This document shows, piece by piece, positions 16,911 to 25,892 of a DNA stretch of 64,000 nt (position 1 is its first letter; every line of letters starts with the position of its first letter). Source of the DNA: Bacteroidota bacterium (GTDB lineage: Bacteria; Bacteroidota; Bacteroidia; Flavobacteriales_F; PHOS-HE28); contig JACTMO010000079.1 of NCBI GenBank assembly GCA_014584605.1, positions 49,704 through 113,703 of the forward strand, written 5' to 3'. The notes beneath the pieces are model-generated. The model made no database searches and was not told where the DNA came from. It worked only from the letters and a program-made list of their open reading frames with translations. The position numbers were made by a program, and so were the translations under genes.

Positions 16911-17671
16911 CAGGCCGCAGGTTCGTGCGCCATGGGCACCAGCACCCCGTTGCGCAGCATGGGGATCACCCCCGTGGTGTCCGCGGTAAGGCAGAATTTC
17001 ACGTCCGGAAGCATGCGCAGCTGTTCGATGCGTCGGCGGCGCGGTGCGGCCTTGAGGATGCCCATGATGTTCTCCCGGGCGGCATGGAACAGGTATTGCG
17101 CGGCGATGCTGCTGTCCTCCTCCAGCCCGAAGCGGCCGCTGTCCAGGAGGCGGTCCATCACCGCACCGGCGAAGGTGCTGTCCTCCAGGTTGAACTTGCC
17201 CTTCCATCCGGCGCATAGCAGCAGGATGTTGCCGTCCTGCCGCAGCAGCCAATCGCTCAGGGCGGTGAGGTTCAGGAAGGAGCCGATCACCAGGCGTTTG
17301 GCATCGCTGGCCAGGGCGATGGTGCGGGTGCCGTTGGTGGTGGTCATCACCAGGGTCTTGCCGGCCACCTCGGGTCCCTGGAAGGCCAGGGGCGAGTTGC
17401 CGTACTGGAAGCCCTCCACGATCTCGCCATTGCGTTCGGCCGCCACGATGTGGCCTTCGCGGCCGATGTAGCTGCGGGCCTCCTCCACGGTGCCCACCGG
17501 TATGATGCGCTCGACCCCATGCGCCATGGCGGTGACCATGGCGCTGGTGGCCCGCAGCACGTCGATCACCACCACGATGTCCATCTCCGGCGCGTACAAG
17601 GGGTATTGGTCGGGGAAGAAGCAGACCTCCACCCGGTAGCGGTAGTTGGGATCGATGGAGCGGGCGCTCAT
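16910..17671 (-). CDS. comB: 2-phosphosulfolactate phosphatase family protein
   Basis: A 253-residue ComB-family protein. Signatures are [13 protein letters not shown] near the N-terminus, [17 protein letters not shown] at about 35-51, [17 protein letters not shown], and TTTNGTRTI at about 108-116. ComB removes phosphate from 2-phosphosulfolactate in coenzyme M synthesis of methanogens. Bacteroidota homologues have no settled role, and no other coenzyme M gene lies here. It overlaps gcvT by four bases (ATGA) and the following PLC-like gene by one. Family is certain; reaction in this organism is inferred only. Confidence 0.87.
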   Translation of the reverse strand: MSARSIDPNYRYRVEVCFFPDQYPLYAPEMDIVVVIDVLRATSAMVTAMAHGVERIIPVGTVEEARSYIGREGHIVAAERNGEIVEGFQYGNSPLAFQGPEVAGKTLVMTTTNGTRTIALASDAKRLVIGSFLNLTALSDWLLRQDGNILLLCAGWKGKFNLEDSTFAGAVMDRLLDSGRFGLEEDSSIAAQYLFHAARENIMGILKAAPRRRRIEQLRMLPDVKFCLTADTTGVIPMLRNGVLVPMAHEPAA

Positions 17672-18783
17672 GCCGGGGCCTTGTAGAACGGCAGGGGCAC
17701 CACCCGGGCCTTCAGGGCCTTGCCCCGAACGTCGATGAGGAGCTCGCTTCCCGGTGCCGCAAGGGCCTTGGGGACGTAGGCCAGACCGATGGGCTTTTGC
17801 AGCGAGGGGCTGTGGGTGCCGCTGGTCACCGTGCCGATCACCGCGCCGGAGGCGTCCACCACCGTGTGCCCGTGGCGTGGTATGCCGCGGTCCACCAGCT
17901 CGAAGCCCACCAGCTTCCGCGCCGTGCCCTGCTCCTTCTGGGCTTTGAGGGCGGCGGCGTTCACGAAGTCCTTGGTGAACTTGGTGATCCAGCCCAGTCC
18001 GGCCTCGATGGGCGAGGTCGTGTCGTCGATGTCGTTGCCGTACAGGCAGAAGCCCATCTCCAGGCGCAGGGTGTCCCGCGCGGCCAACCCGCAGGGCTTG
18101 ATCCCGTGCGCTGCTCCGGCTGCCATGATGGTGTTCCATGCCTTTTCCAGCAACGGATCGGGGACGTACACCTCGAAGCCGCCGGCACCGGTGTACCCGG
18201 TGGCGCTGATCAGCACCAGGCCCACCCCCTTCATCTCGGCGTACTGCGCGGTGTAGTAGGCCATGGCCGACAGGTCCACGCTGAACAGGCCCTGCAGGGT
18301 GGCCATGGCCTTGGGGCCTTGCACGGCCAGCAGGCCCATGCGATCGCTGACGTCCTCCAACTGGGCACCGAGGTCGTTGTGGGCGATGATCCATTCCCAG
18401 TCCTTGCGGATGTTGCCGGCATTGACGACCAGCAGGTAGTGATGGTCGTCGGCGTGCTGCATGCGGTACACCAGCAGGTCGTCCACGATGCCTCCGGTGG
18501 CGTTGGGCAGGCAGCTGTACTGCACCTTGCCCACCTCGAGCTTGGAGGCGTCGTTGCTGGTGACGCGCTGGATGAGGTCCAGGGCGGCGGCACCTCGCAC
18601 GAGGAACTCGCCCATGTGGCTCACATCGAACAGGCCCACGCCGTTGCGCACGGCGAGGTGTTCGTCGGTGACGCCGCTGTACTGCACGGGCATCAGAAAG
18701 CCGGCGAAGGGGACCATTTTGGCCCCCAGGGCCTCATGCAGGTGCCGCAGCGCGGTGGACTTCAGTTCGGTTCCGGTCTCCAT
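17668..18783 (-). CDS. gcvT: Aminomethyltransferase, glycine cleavage T protein
   Basis: A 371-residue T protein of the glycine cleavage system, which moves the aminomethyl carbon of glycine from H protein to tetrahydrofolate. Diagnostic stretches are [19 protein letters not shown] at residues 20-38, [40 protein letters not shown] (catalytic Asp) and [19 protein letters not shown]. No gcvH or gcvP lies in the window. Its first 50 bases overlap the end of the upstream GT4 gene and its last four overlap comB, so it is read from a polycistronic message. Confidence 0.95.
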   Translation of the reverse strand: METGTELKSTALRHLHEALGAKMVPFAGFLMPVQYSGVTDEHLAVRNGVGLFDVSHMGEFLVRGAAALDLIQRVTSNDASKLEVGKVQYSCLPNATGGIVDDLLVYRMQHADDHHYLLVVNAGNIRKDWEWIIAHNDLGAQLEDVSDRMGLLAVQGPKAMATLQGLFSVDLSAMAYYTAQYAEMKGVGLVLISATGYTGAGGFEVYVPDPLLEKAWNTIMAAGAAHGIKPCGLAARDTLRLEMGFCLYGNDIDDTTSPIEAGLGWITKFTKDFVNAAALKAQKEQGTARKLVGFELVDRGIPRHGHTVVDASGAVIGTVTSGTHSPSLQKPIGLAYVPKALAAPGSELLIDVRGKALKARVVPLPFYKAPA

Positions 18784-19867
18784 GGGTTCGGATCAGGTGG
18801 TTGAAGAGTTGTACATAGTGGTCGCGCCAGGCCACGGTGGAATACTGCTGCTCAACGGTCCTGCGCGCTTCCTGGCCCAGTCGGGCACGAAGGTCGGCAT
18901 CCTGGATGAGCAGACCCAACTTGGCGGTCCACTCGGCCGGGTCGGCGGCCAGGAAGCCGTTCTCCCCGTCGCGCACGATGCTGCTGTTCACCCCGACGGG
19001 CGACATGACGGGGGGGATGCCCATGGCCATGTACTGCAGGCCCTTCAGCCCGCATTTGCCGCGGCTCCAGGGGTCGTCCCGCAGGGGCATGATGCCGACG
19101 TCCATGGGGGCCAGGTCCTCCGGTTCGCTGCTGTGGCGCCAGGGCACGTTCTCCACCGGAAGTCCGGGCAGGGTGAAGGGCTGGTCGCTCACCACGCGGA
19201 AACGGATGCGATCACCCCATCGCTGTGCCAGTTCCTGCAGCACAGGCGCCGCCTTGCGCAGGTGCGCCATGCTCGTCCGGCTCCCGGTCCAGCCGATCAC
19301 CACGGGGCCCCGCTGCGGGCCGTGGGTGCGGGGCACGTAGCGCTCGGTGTCGATCACCGTGGGGATCACCTCCACGCTCCCGTTGTGCCCGCGGGCATAC
19401 TCGGCCAGGTGCTCGTTGCCGGCGATCACGTGGTGGGCCAGGCGGATCAGCGTGGCGGTCTTGCCGGGGTCCTTCAGCCACCGGAGATGCCGGTTGCCGT
19501 CGCTCACGTCCATGTGCCAGATGGCATCGTCGAAGTCATAGATCACCGGTGGTCCGCTGCGCGCCAGGGCCCGCTCGAAGCGCGTGCTGCCGGTCATGAA
19601 GGCCTCGCGCTGCACGAACACCAGGTCGAACCACGCCGCCATGCGAACGTGTTCCCTGCGGAGGTGGAAGCTCTTCAGGAAGATCCGGCCCTTGGCCAGC
19701 AGGTTCCCCGGGGTGTAGAAGACCGCATCGTCCGCCTCGTCGATCAACGAGGCGTAGTGCACATCGAAGCCGTGGCGCTCCCAATAGGGAATGAACTGGT
19801 CGAACCGGTAGCGCTGGCTCGGGGAGCGATCGCGGCGGTGCGCGCCGATGAACAGGATCCGGGGCAT
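18734..19867 (-). CDS. Glycosyltransferase, GT4-like
   Basis: A 377-residue GT-B fold enzyme. The N-terminal half starts [21 protein letters not shown]. The C-terminal half carries [16 protein letters not shown], a donor-site segment [20 protein letters not shown] and [11 protein letters not shown], typical of GT4 enzymes using nucleotide sugars. It starts divergently from the polysaccharide dehydratase, with only 66 bases between, so it probably belongs to the surface-glycan locus. Its 3' end overlaps gcvT by 50 bases, an unusually long same-strand overlap. A longer open reading frame exists upstream on the same strand, but that part lies antisense to the dehydratase gene. Confidence 0.87.
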   Translation of the reverse strand: MPRILFIGAHRRDRSPSQRYRFDQFIPYWERHGFDVHYASLIDEADDAVFYTPGNLLAKGRIFLKSFHLRREHVRMAAWFDLVFVQREAFMTGSTRFERALARSGPPVIYDFDDAIWHMDVSDGNRHLRWLKDPGKTATLIRLAHHVIAGNEHLAEYARGHNGSVEVIPTVIDTERYVPRTHGPQRGPVVIGWTGSRTSMAHLRKAAPVLQELAQRWGDRIRFRVVSDQPFTLPGLPVENVPWRHSSEPEDLAPMDVGIMPLRDDPWSRGKCGLKGLQYMAMGIPPVMSPVGVNSSIVRDGENGFLAADPAEWTAKLGLLIQDADLRARLGQEARRTVEQQYSTVAWRDHYVQLFNHLIRTHGDRNRTEVHRAAAPA

Positions 19868-19913
19868 CGGTGCGCACAAAGAAAGCCCATGGCCGTCACG
19901 TGCGGGTGTCCCG

Positions 19914-19921
19914 TACCTTGG
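19914..19921 (+). promoter_or_regulatory. -7-like box TACCTTGG for the dehydratase gene
   Basis: TACCTTGG ends 12 bases before the ATG inside the 66-base divergent spacer. The opposite strand has TTTCTTTG about 15 bases before the GT4 start. Confidence 0.45.
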
Positions 19922-19933
19922 CCGCCAAGCCGC

Positions 19934-21814
19934 ATGGAACGTGCGAAGGCCATTCCCCGCTGGGCGGTGCTGCTGCTGGACCTGGGCTTGTGCCTGACCG
20001 CCCTGCTGGCGGCCTATCAGCTGCGCTTCAACTTCCAGGTGCCGCCGCTGGAATGGGAACTGCTGTGGCCGGTGCTGCCGGTTTATGTGCTGGTCCGGCT
20101 GGGGTCCCTGCTTGTGGCGGGCATCCAGCGCAGCATGGTGCGCCATACCGGCACGGAGGACGCCCGCCGCATCTTCTTCACCATCATGGCCGGCACGGGG
20201 GTGCTGGCGCTGCTGAGCCTGTTGCGCGAGCGCCTGTGGGACGGCCGCTACCTCCTTCCCTTCTCGGTGCTGATCATCGAGACCATGGGCGCCCTGATCG
20301 GCATGATCGCCACGCGCATCGCGGTGAAGCTGCTCTACCTCAAGGCGCGTGGCAGCGGCAAGGCACGCATCGGCGTGGTGGTCCATGGCGCAGGCGAGGC
20401 CGGGCTGATCACCAAGCGCACCCTGGAGCGTGAGGGGTCGGTGCGTTACACGGTGGTGGCCTTCGTGGACGACGACCCGCGCAAGGCCGGACGGCGACTG
20501 GAGGGCGTGGAGGTGCAGCACACCGACCGGCTGCCGGCCCTGCTGGCCACGGGCGATGTGGACCAGGTGATCATCGCCATCGCCAGCCCCGACCCCGAGC
20601 ACCGCCGGCGCGTGGTGGACGCCTGCGTGGCGGCCCGGGTGCAGGTGCGCAGCATCCCACCGGTGAGCGCCTGGATCAACGGGCAGTTGAGCGCGGGGCA
20701 GATCCGCGAGGTGCGGATCGAGGACCTGCTGGGGCGGCCCACCATCCGGCTGGACGATGCGGTGGTGCGGTCGCGCTTCGCCGGGGAGCGGGTGCTGGTG
20801 ACCGGTGCAGCGGGCAGCATCGGCAGCGAGCTGTGCCGCCAGCTGGCCGCACTCGGCACCGGCCGGCTGGTGCTGCTGGACCAGGCCGAAAGCCCCCTGC
20901 ATGACCTGTCCGTGGAACTGGCCCGGACCGCTCCCAACGTGGAACTGGCCGTGGTGGTGGGCGATGTGCGCGAAGCCGGGATGGTGGAGCGGTTGCTGGC
21001 CGCACAACGCCCGGCCGTGGTCTTCCACGCGGCGGCGTACAAGCACGTGCCGATGATGGAGCTGCAGCCCGCCGAGGCCGTACGCACCAACGTGGGCGGC
21101 ACCGTGAACGTGGTGGAGGCGGCCCTTCGGCACGGCGTGCGGGAACTGGTGTTGGTGAGCACCGACAAGGCCGTGAACCCCACCAGTGTGATGGGGGCCA
21201 GCAAACGCGTGGCCGAGCTCTTCGTGCGCGCCCAGCACGCCCTGGGCCCCGGCACACGGCTGATCACCACGCGGTTCGGCAACGTCCTGGGGTCCAGCGG
21301 ATCGGTGATCCCGTTGTTCCGCCGGCAGATCGCTGCGGGCGGGCCGGTGACGGTGACCCATCCGGAGGTGACGCGCTACTTCATGACCATCCCCGAAGCC
21401 TGCCGGCTGGTGCTCGAAGCCGCCACCATGGGCCAGGGTGGCGAGGTGTACGTGTTCGACATGGGGCAACCGGTACGCATCCAGGACCTTGCCGAGCGCA
21501 TGATCCGCCTCAGCGGCAAGGAGCCCGGGAGCGACATCGCCATTGTGCACACCGGCCTGCGACCGGGCGAAAAGCTCTACGAGGAACTGCTGGCCGCACA
21601 GGAGGACACCCAGCCCACGCACCACCCGCGCATCCTCATCGGCCGCGACCTGGGTGCTCCTCCGCCGGGCACGATGGAGGCGGTCCGCACGCTGATGGCC
21701 GCAGCCGGTGACAGCGCTCCCGATGCCCTGGTGGCACACATGAAAGCCCTGGTGCCCGAGTACCGGAGCCGCAACTCGGTGTTCGAGGCCCTCGACACCG
21801 ACCGCCCGCGATAG
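19934..21814 (+). CDS. Membrane UDP-sugar 4,6-dehydratase (CapD/FlaA1/WbpM type)
   Basis: A 626-residue polysaccharide biosynthesis enzyme. Four membrane spans lie in residues about 10-130. A first Rossmann domain starts at VVVHGAGEAG (about 150). The catalytic SDR domain starts at VLVTGAAGSIGSEL (about 288-301), with STDKAVNPTSVMGASKR holding the Thr, Met and Lys of the inverting-type 4,6-dehydratases (Met where Tyr is usual). RPGEKLYEELL lies near the end. Such enzymes make the 4-keto-6-deoxy UDP-HexNAc precursor of the first glycan sugar. The DegT aminotransferase and sugar transferase about 4-7 kb away fit the following steps. Confidence 0.92.
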   Translation: MERAKAIPRWAVLLLDLGLCLTALLAAYQLRFNFQVPPLEWELLWPVLPVYVLVRLGSLLVAGIQRSMVRHTGTEDARRIFFTIMAGTGVLALLSLLRERLWDGRYLLPFSVLIIETMGALIGMIATRIAVKLLYLKARGSGKARIGVVVHGAGEAGLITKRTLEREGSVRYTVVAFVDDDPRKAGRRLEGVEVQHTDRLPALLATGDVDQVIIAIASPDPEHRRRVVDACVAARVQVRSIPPVSAWINGQLSAGQIREVRIEDLLGRPTIRLDDAVVRSRFAGERVLVTGAAGSIGSELCRQLAALGTGRLVLLDQAESPLHDLSVELARTAPNVELAVVVGDVREAGMVERLLAAQRPAVVFHAAAYKHVPMMELQPAEAVRTNVGGTVNVVEAALRHGVRELVLVSTDKAVNPTSVMGASKRVAELFVRAQHALGPGTRLITTRFGNVLGSSGSVIPLFRRQIAAGGPVTVTHPEVTRYFMTIPEACRLVLEAATMGQGGEVYVFDMGQPVRIQDLAERMIRLSGKEPGSDIAIVHTGLRPGEKLYEELLAAQEDTQPTHHPRILIGRDLGAPPPGTMEAVRTLMAAAGDSAPDALVAHMKALVPEYRSRNSVFEALDTDRPR

Positions 21815-21819
21815 GCGGG

Positions 21820-21827
21820 TACCTTTG
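21820..21827 (+). promoter_or_regulatory. -7 box TACCTTTG (exact TAnnTTTG)
   Basis: An exact match to the Bacteroidota -7 consensus lies just after the dehydratase stop and 20 bases before the next ATG. It starts the hypothetical-thioesterase-DUF4197-phosphorylase run. Confidence 0.7.
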
Positions 21828-21847
21828 CGGCCCATCCGAACCGCCTC

Positions 21848-22252
21848 ATGACACGCGACAGGAACCTGGACATCGCCAAAGCGCAAAAGGAGATCGCCGA
21901 ACACATCGGCGTGGGCTCCGATGGGCTGGTCTTCAACTTCGAGCAAGCCCCCGCCGGTCGGACCAAGCTCCATCTGATCACCATCAATCCCCGGCACAAC
22001 CAGAGCTTCCTGTTCCACAGCACGGAGGGCAGCGACAAGCTGGACGCCCTGCGGGCCATGATCCAGTACGTACGCACCTACAAGGAGCGGGAAAGCTCCT
22101 ACACGATCCAGTGGACCATGCGCGGGGAGAACCAGCTCCAGACCTCTTACTTCCACGCCCGCAACGTGCTGGACGCCCTGGACAAGCTGTACTACGACCG
22201 GGACCCCAACAGCATCGTCGTGTTCTCGGTGATCCTGAACCCGATCACCTGA
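21848..22252 (+). CDS. Conserved hypothetical protein, 134 aa
   Basis: I do not recognise a named domain. The protein is soluble and rich in charged and aromatic residues, with helical N- and C-terminal parts (DIAKAQKEIAEHI; FHARNVLDALDKLYY) flanking strand-like segments (TKLHLITINPRHNQSFLFHS, SIVVFSVILNP). It has no signal peptide or membrane span. Good codon bias, an exact promoter box and a two-base gap to the thioesterase gene show it is real and co-transcribed. Confidence 0.7.
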   Translation: MTRDRNLDIAKAQKEIAEHIGVGSDGLVFNFEQAPAGRTKLHLITINPRHNQSFLFHSTEGSDKLDALRAMIQYVRTYKERESSYTIQWTMRGENQLQTSYFHARNVLDALDKLYYDRDPNSIVVFSVILNPIT

Positions 22253-22254
22253 GC

Positions 22255-22665
22255 ATGGCCCGAACAGTGACCATACCCGTGCAGGTCCGGTTCGGCGACG
22301 TGGACATGGCGCGGCATGTACACAACGCCGTGTACCTCTCCTACTTCGAGCTGGCGCGCATGGCCTTCCTGGCGCCGGTCTTCGGGCCTGACCATGACTG
22401 GACCGCCGAAGGGCTCATCATCGGCCGCAACGAGGTGGACTACCGGCGTCCCGTCAGGTTGCGCGATCTGGTGGAGGTGGACTGCCGGTGCGTGCGCGTG
22501 GGCGGCAAGAGCTTCGACCTGGCCTATGCCGTGCATGTGGTCGAAGGTGCGGCACGGACCTTGTGTGCGGAGGGCCGGAGCGTGATGGTCTGCTTCGATC
22601 ACCGGAACAACGCCACCATACCCATCCCCGAACGCATAAGAAAGGCCCTGGAGGCCGACGCCTGA
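22255..22665 (+). CDS. Hot-dog fold acyl-CoA thioesterase (YbgC/FcbC-like)
   Basis: A 136-residue hot-dog protein. The 4-hydroxybenzoyl-CoA thioesterase-type motif VRFGDVDMARHVHNAVYLSYFE (residues about 9-30) carries the catalytic Asp and the HVHN turn, and VDYRRPVRLRDLVEVD follows. Members hydrolyse acyl-CoA or acyl-ACP thioesters in the cytoplasm. The acyl specificity is not readable. It lies two bases after the previous stop and two before the DUF4197 gene. Confidence 0.85.
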   Translation: MARTVTIPVQVRFGDVDMARHVHNAVYLSYFELARMAFLAPVFGPDHDWTAEGLIIGRNEVDYRRPVRLRDLVEVDCRCVRVGGKSFDLAYAVHVVEGAARTLCAEGRSVMVCFDHRNNATIPIPERIRKALEADA

Positions 22666-22667
22666 AC

Positions 22668-23411
22668 ATGATGAGGAACATTCTCTCCCTGAGCCTGGGC
22701 GCCCTGTTGCTCGTCCCGCTCCCCGGCACCACGCAGGACCTTCAGAACATCCTGGGCACCGCCGGTCAGGTGCTTGGCGGCGCCACCGGCAGCGGAGGGC
22801 TGAGCAACGACGAGGTGGTGCGTGGCCTGAAGCAGGCCCTGGAGGTGGGCAGCCAGCGCAGCGTGGACCTCGCCGGCAGGGACGGCGGCTTCTGGAACGA
22901 GCCGCGCATCCGCATCCCCTTTCCGGCCGAGGCCGAAAAAGTGCGCAGCACCCTGCTGGGCCTGGGCATGACCAAACCTGTGGAGGACTTCGAGCACACC
23001 TTGAACAAGGCCGCCGAGACCGCGGTGAAGGAAGCCGTGCCCGTGTTCGTGGACGCCATCACGGGGCTGAGCGTGGAGGACGGCTTCAACATCCTGAAAG
23101 GCGGGCCGGACGCCGCCACCAACCTGCTGCGCCAGCGGACCGGCGAAGCGCTCGGCCAGCGCTTCCGGCCCATCGTGGAGAAGGCCACGGCCCAGGTGGC
23201 CCTGACCAGCTTCTGGACACCGCTGGCCAACGCGTACAACAGCGCGGCCCTCTTCACGGGCGGCCAAGCGGTGGACCCCGACCTCAATGCCTACGTCACC
23301 GACCGGGCCGTCGCGGGCCTCTTCACCCTGCTGGCCGACGAGGAACGGAAGATCCGCCAGGACCCCGTGGCCCGCACCACCGAACTGCTCCAACGGGTGT
23401 TCGGCAACTGA
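22668..23411 (+). CDS. DUF4197 family exported protein
   Basis: A 247-residue protein with a signal peptide (MMRNILSLSLGALLLVPLPG, cleavage near TTQ). The mature sequence follows the DUF4197 pattern closely: LSNDEVVRGLKQALEVGSQRSV, FWNEPRIRIPFPAEAEKV, DFEHTLNKAAETAVKEAVPVF, DGFNILKGGPDAATNLLRQ, FRPIVEKA and YVTDRAVAGLFTLLADEE. No function is known for the family; it is alpha-helical and periplasmic. A second ATG immediately follows the first. It is part of the run starting at 21848. Confidence 0.88.
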   Translation: MMRNILSLSLGALLLVPLPGTTQDLQNILGTAGQVLGGATGSGGLSNDEVVRGLKQALEVGSQRSVDLAGRDGGFWNEPRIRIPFPAEAEKVRSTLLGLGMTKPVEDFEHTLNKAAETAVKEAVPVFVDAITGLSVEDGFNILKGGPDAATNLLRQRTGEALGQRFRPIVEKATAQVALTSFWTPLANAYNSAALFTGGQAVDPDLNAYVTDRAVAGLFTLLADEERKIRQDPVARTTELLQRVFGN

Positions 23412-23417
23412 TCCCCC

Positions 23418-24317
23418 ATGCGGTCCACACGAACCATTCCCCCCGGAAGCCACCTGGCCGACAGCGAACTGGTGCTGGGTGCCGGGGGTGCGGTGTACCA
23501 TCTGGGGCTGCGGCCGGAGCAGGTGGGCGACCTGGTGCTGGTGGCGGGCGATCCGGGACGCATTGCCAGCATCAGTGCCCTGTTCGAGCGCATCGAGCAC
23601 CGGGAGCAGAACCGCGAGTTCGTCTCGCACACCGGCGTTTACCACGGCACCCGGATCACCGCACTGGCCACCGGCATCGGAACGGACAACATCGACATCG
23701 TGCTCAACGAGCTGGACGCGCTGGTGAACGTGGACCTGGAGCGCCGGACCCCCCGCAGCACGACCCGGAGCCTGCGCATTGTACGGCTGGGCACCTGCGG
23801 CTCGCTGCAGCCCGACATCCCGGTGGACGACCGCATCGTGAGCACCCATGGCCTGGGCCTGGACAACGTGCTGCACTACTACGCCCACGAGCACGACGAA
23901 GGCGAGCAGGCCCTGCTGGACGCCTTCCTGGCGCATGTGCCCTGGCCGTCGGCACTGCCACGCCCCTACCTGGCCGCCGGTGACCGGGAACTGGTGGACC
24001 TGATGGCCGAAGGGAACCACGCGGGCATCACCGCCACGGCCGGTGGCTTCTATGGCCCGCAGGGGCGGCAGCTGCGGCTGGGCACTGCGGCCATGGACCT
24101 CAACGAGCGCTTCACGGCCTTCCGGCATGGGGATCTGCGCATCGCCAACTACGAGATGGAGACCAGCGCCCTGTACGGCCTGGGAGCCCTGCTCGGTCAC
24201 CGGTGCTGCACGGTGTGCACGGTGGTGGCCAATCGCTTCCGGCGCGAGTTCAGCCTGGACCATCACGCCGCCGTGCGGCGCATGGTGGGCGAAGTGCTGG
24301 AGCGATCAACAGCGTAG
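23418..24317 (+). CDS. Nucleoside phosphorylase (uridine phosphorylase-like)
   Basis: A 299-residue member of the PNP/UDP phosphorylase family, which cleaves nucleosides with phosphate to free base and ribose-1-phosphate. VLVAGDPGRIASI (phosphate loop) is at about 40-52, RITALATGIGTDNIDIVLNELD at about 75-96, RLGTCGSLQPDI at about 122-133, and NYEMETSALYGLGALLGH carries the ribose-binding Met-Glu pair. Base specificity is uncertain. It starts six bases after the DUF4197 stop and is likely the last gene of that unit. Confidence 0.88.
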   Translation: MRSTRTIPPGSHLADSELVLGAGGAVYHLGLRPEQVGDLVLVAGDPGRIASISALFERIEHREQNREFVSHTGVYHGTRITALATGIGTDNIDIVLNELDALVNVDLERRTPRSTTRSLRIVRLGTCGSLQPDIPVDDRIVSTHGLGLDNVLHYYAHEHDEGEQALLDAFLAHVPWPSALPRPYLAAGDRELVDLMAEGNHAGITATAGGFYGPQGRQLRLGTAAMDLNERFTAFRHGDLRIANYEMETSALYGLGALLGHRCCTVCTVVANRFRREFSLDHHAAVRRMVGEVLERSTA

Positions 24318-24366
24318 TGCTGGAAAGTACGGCGTGCCGCCGACCCGCTCCGCGACGGGCCCCGGC

Positions 24367-24374
24367 TACTTTCG
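24367..24374 (+). promoter_or_regulatory. -7 box TACTTTCG for the SirB1-like gene
   Basis: TACTTTCG (one change from TAnnTTTG) lies 29 bases before the ATG in a 86-base gap. Confidence 0.55.
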
Positions 24375-24403
24375 TCGGGGCCGTGCAACGGCCATCGGGG
24401 GGC

Positions 24404-25303
24404 ATGAGCGAGAACGAGATCCAGGCGTTGATCACCCTGATCGAGGATCCCGACGAGGATATCTACGCGCAGGTCAGGTCCCGGATCGTATCGATGGGCG
24501 ACCGGATGCGTCCGGTGCTGGAACGCGCCTGGGAGGTGGACGACCTGGGCGACCTGTTCCGCAGCCGGGTGGAGGACCTGCTGCACACCCTGCACCTGGA
24601 CCATGTGGAAGGGCGGCTCAGGGACTGGTGCGACAGAGGGTGCGAGGACCTGCTGGAGGGGGCGCTCATCGTGAGCCGCTACCGGTATCCGGACCTGGAT
24701 GAACACCGGTTCAGGGCGCGCCTGGCCGCCATCCGGCAGGACATCTGGCTGGAGCTGAACGACCACCTGACCGCCTTCGAGAAGGTGCGCGTGTTCAACC
24801 ACATCTTCTTCCAGGTGCACGGGTTCAAGGGGAACAAGCGCAACTACCACGCGCCGCAGAACAGCTTCATCAACGACGTGCTCGACAGCCGCAAGGGCAA
24901 TCCCCTTTCCCTGTCGATCCTGTACCAGGTGCTGGCCGAGGACCTGGACCTTCCGCTGCGCGGTGTGAACCTGCCGAACCACTTCGTACTGGCCTACCTG
25001 GAGGAGAGCAGCGTGGGCGGGGGCAGCGACCTGCGGCAGAACATCCTGTTCTATGTGAACCCGTTCAGCCAGGGCGACATCCTGGGCCGCAACGAGATCG
25101 ACGAGTTCCTGCAGAAGCTCCAGATCGAGCCGCAGGAGATCTTCTACCAGCCCTGCAGCAACCGCGATATCGTGCGCCGGCAGCTGAACAACCTGCACCA
25201 CAGCTATGCCAAGCAGGGCGATGCCGAGCGTGCGGGCGAACTGGACCGCCTGCGGCGGGTGCTGGGTGTTCCGGCGGAGGAGCCGCCGCGGCTCAATCCC
25301 TGA
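24404..25303 (+). CDS. SirB1-type transglutaminase-like protein
   Basis: A 299-residue protein. Residues about 95-270 match the SirB1/transglutaminase-like family: FEKVRVFNHIFFQVHGFKGNKRNYHAPQNSF, then RKGNPLSLSILYQVLAEDLDLPLRGVNLPNHFVLAY, then a C-terminal helical region (HHSYAKQGDAERAGELDRL) like a TPR end. The residue corresponding to the transglutaminase cysteine appears to be Ser in NPLSLS, so protease-type catalysis is unlikely. The role is not established. The last 11 bases overlap the convergent sugar transferase gene. Confidence 0.8.
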   Translation: MSENEIQALITLIEDPDEDIYAQVRSRIVSMGDRMRPVLERAWEVDDLGDLFRSRVEDLLHTLHLDHVEGRLRDWCDRGCEDLLEGALIVSRYRYPDLDEHRFRARLAAIRQDIWLELNDHLTAFEKVRVFNHIFFQVHGFKGNKRNYHAPQNSFINDVLDSRKGNPLSLSILYQVLAEDLDLPLRGVNLPNHFVLAYLEESSVGGGSDLRQNILFYVNPFSQGDILGRNEIDEFLQKLQIEPQEIFYQPCSNRDIVRRQLNNLHHSYAKQGDAERAGELDRLRRVLGVPAEEPPRLNP

Positions 25304-25889
25304 AGATCAGCCGCACGGTGGCGGCGATGATGCGCAGGTCGAGCGCCATGCTCCGTTCGTGCACGTAGCGCAGGTCCAGCGCGAGCTTGGCCGGCATCAC
25401 CTCTTCCACATAGGTGCGCTCGGGGTCGGAGGAGCGCGCCAGCAGTTCGTTCTCGTCCACGTAGTCCAGGCTGGCCATGCCGGTGATGCCCGGCCGTACC
25501 CGGAGCACCTCGCGCTGCGCCGGCGTGTACAGCGCGACATAGCGGGGCACCTCGGGGCGCGGGCCCACCACGCTCATCTCCCCGACGAGCACGTTCCAGA
25601 GCTGGGGCAGTTCATCCAGCTTGGTCTTGCGCAGTACCCGCCCCACGGGCGTCACGCGCGGGTCGCCCCCGCCGATGGTGAGCTGTCCCCGGGCCTCGCT
25701 CCCCGGCCTCATGCTGCGGAACTTCAGCAGGCGGAACTCCTTCCCCGCACGCCCCACCCGCACCTGCCGGAACAGGGCCCCACCCGGCGAGGTGAGCGCC
25801 ACCGCAAGCCCGAACAGCAGCATCAGCGGCGCGAGCAGCACCAGCGCCACCAGCGCGAAAACGACGTCGAAGGCCCGCTTGATGGCCAT
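25293..25889 (-). CDS. Initiating sugar-phosphate transferase (PglC-like)
   Basis: A 198-residue polyprenyl-phosphate sugar-1-phosphate transferase. One N-terminal membrane helix (FDVVFALVALVLLAPLMLLFGLAVAL) is followed by the catalytic core: LLKFRSM, KTKLDELPQLWNVLVGEMSVVGPRPE and RPGITGMASL. The short size equals the minimal PglC form without the extra CoA-binding domain. It loads the first sugar of a glycan on undecaprenyl phosphate at the cytoplasmic membrane. It is last in the minus-strand polysaccharide operon, three bases after the aminotransferase, and its end overlaps the convergent SirB1-like gene. Confidence 0.93.
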   Translation of the reverse strand: MAIKRAFDVVFALVALVLLAPLMLLFGLAVALTSPGGALFRQVRVGRAGKEFRLLKFRSMRPGSEARGQLTIGGGDPRVTPVGRVLRKTKLDELPQLWNVLVGEMSVVGPRPEVPRYVALYTPAQREVLRVRPGITGMASLDYVDENELLARSSDPERTYVEEVMPAKLALDLRYVHERSMALDLRIIAATVRLIFRD

Positions 25890-25892
25890 GGA

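Noticed and set aside
16910..19867. Complete glycine cleavage operon
   Set aside because: Only gcvT is present; gcvH and gcvP are not in the window, and the neighbours are unrelated to one-carbon metabolism.
19868..22156. Long minus-strand extension of the GT4 frame over the dehydratase gene
   Set aside because: Only the part from 19867 down reads as a glycosyltransferase; the rest is antisense to a 626-residue enzyme with clear active-site motifs.
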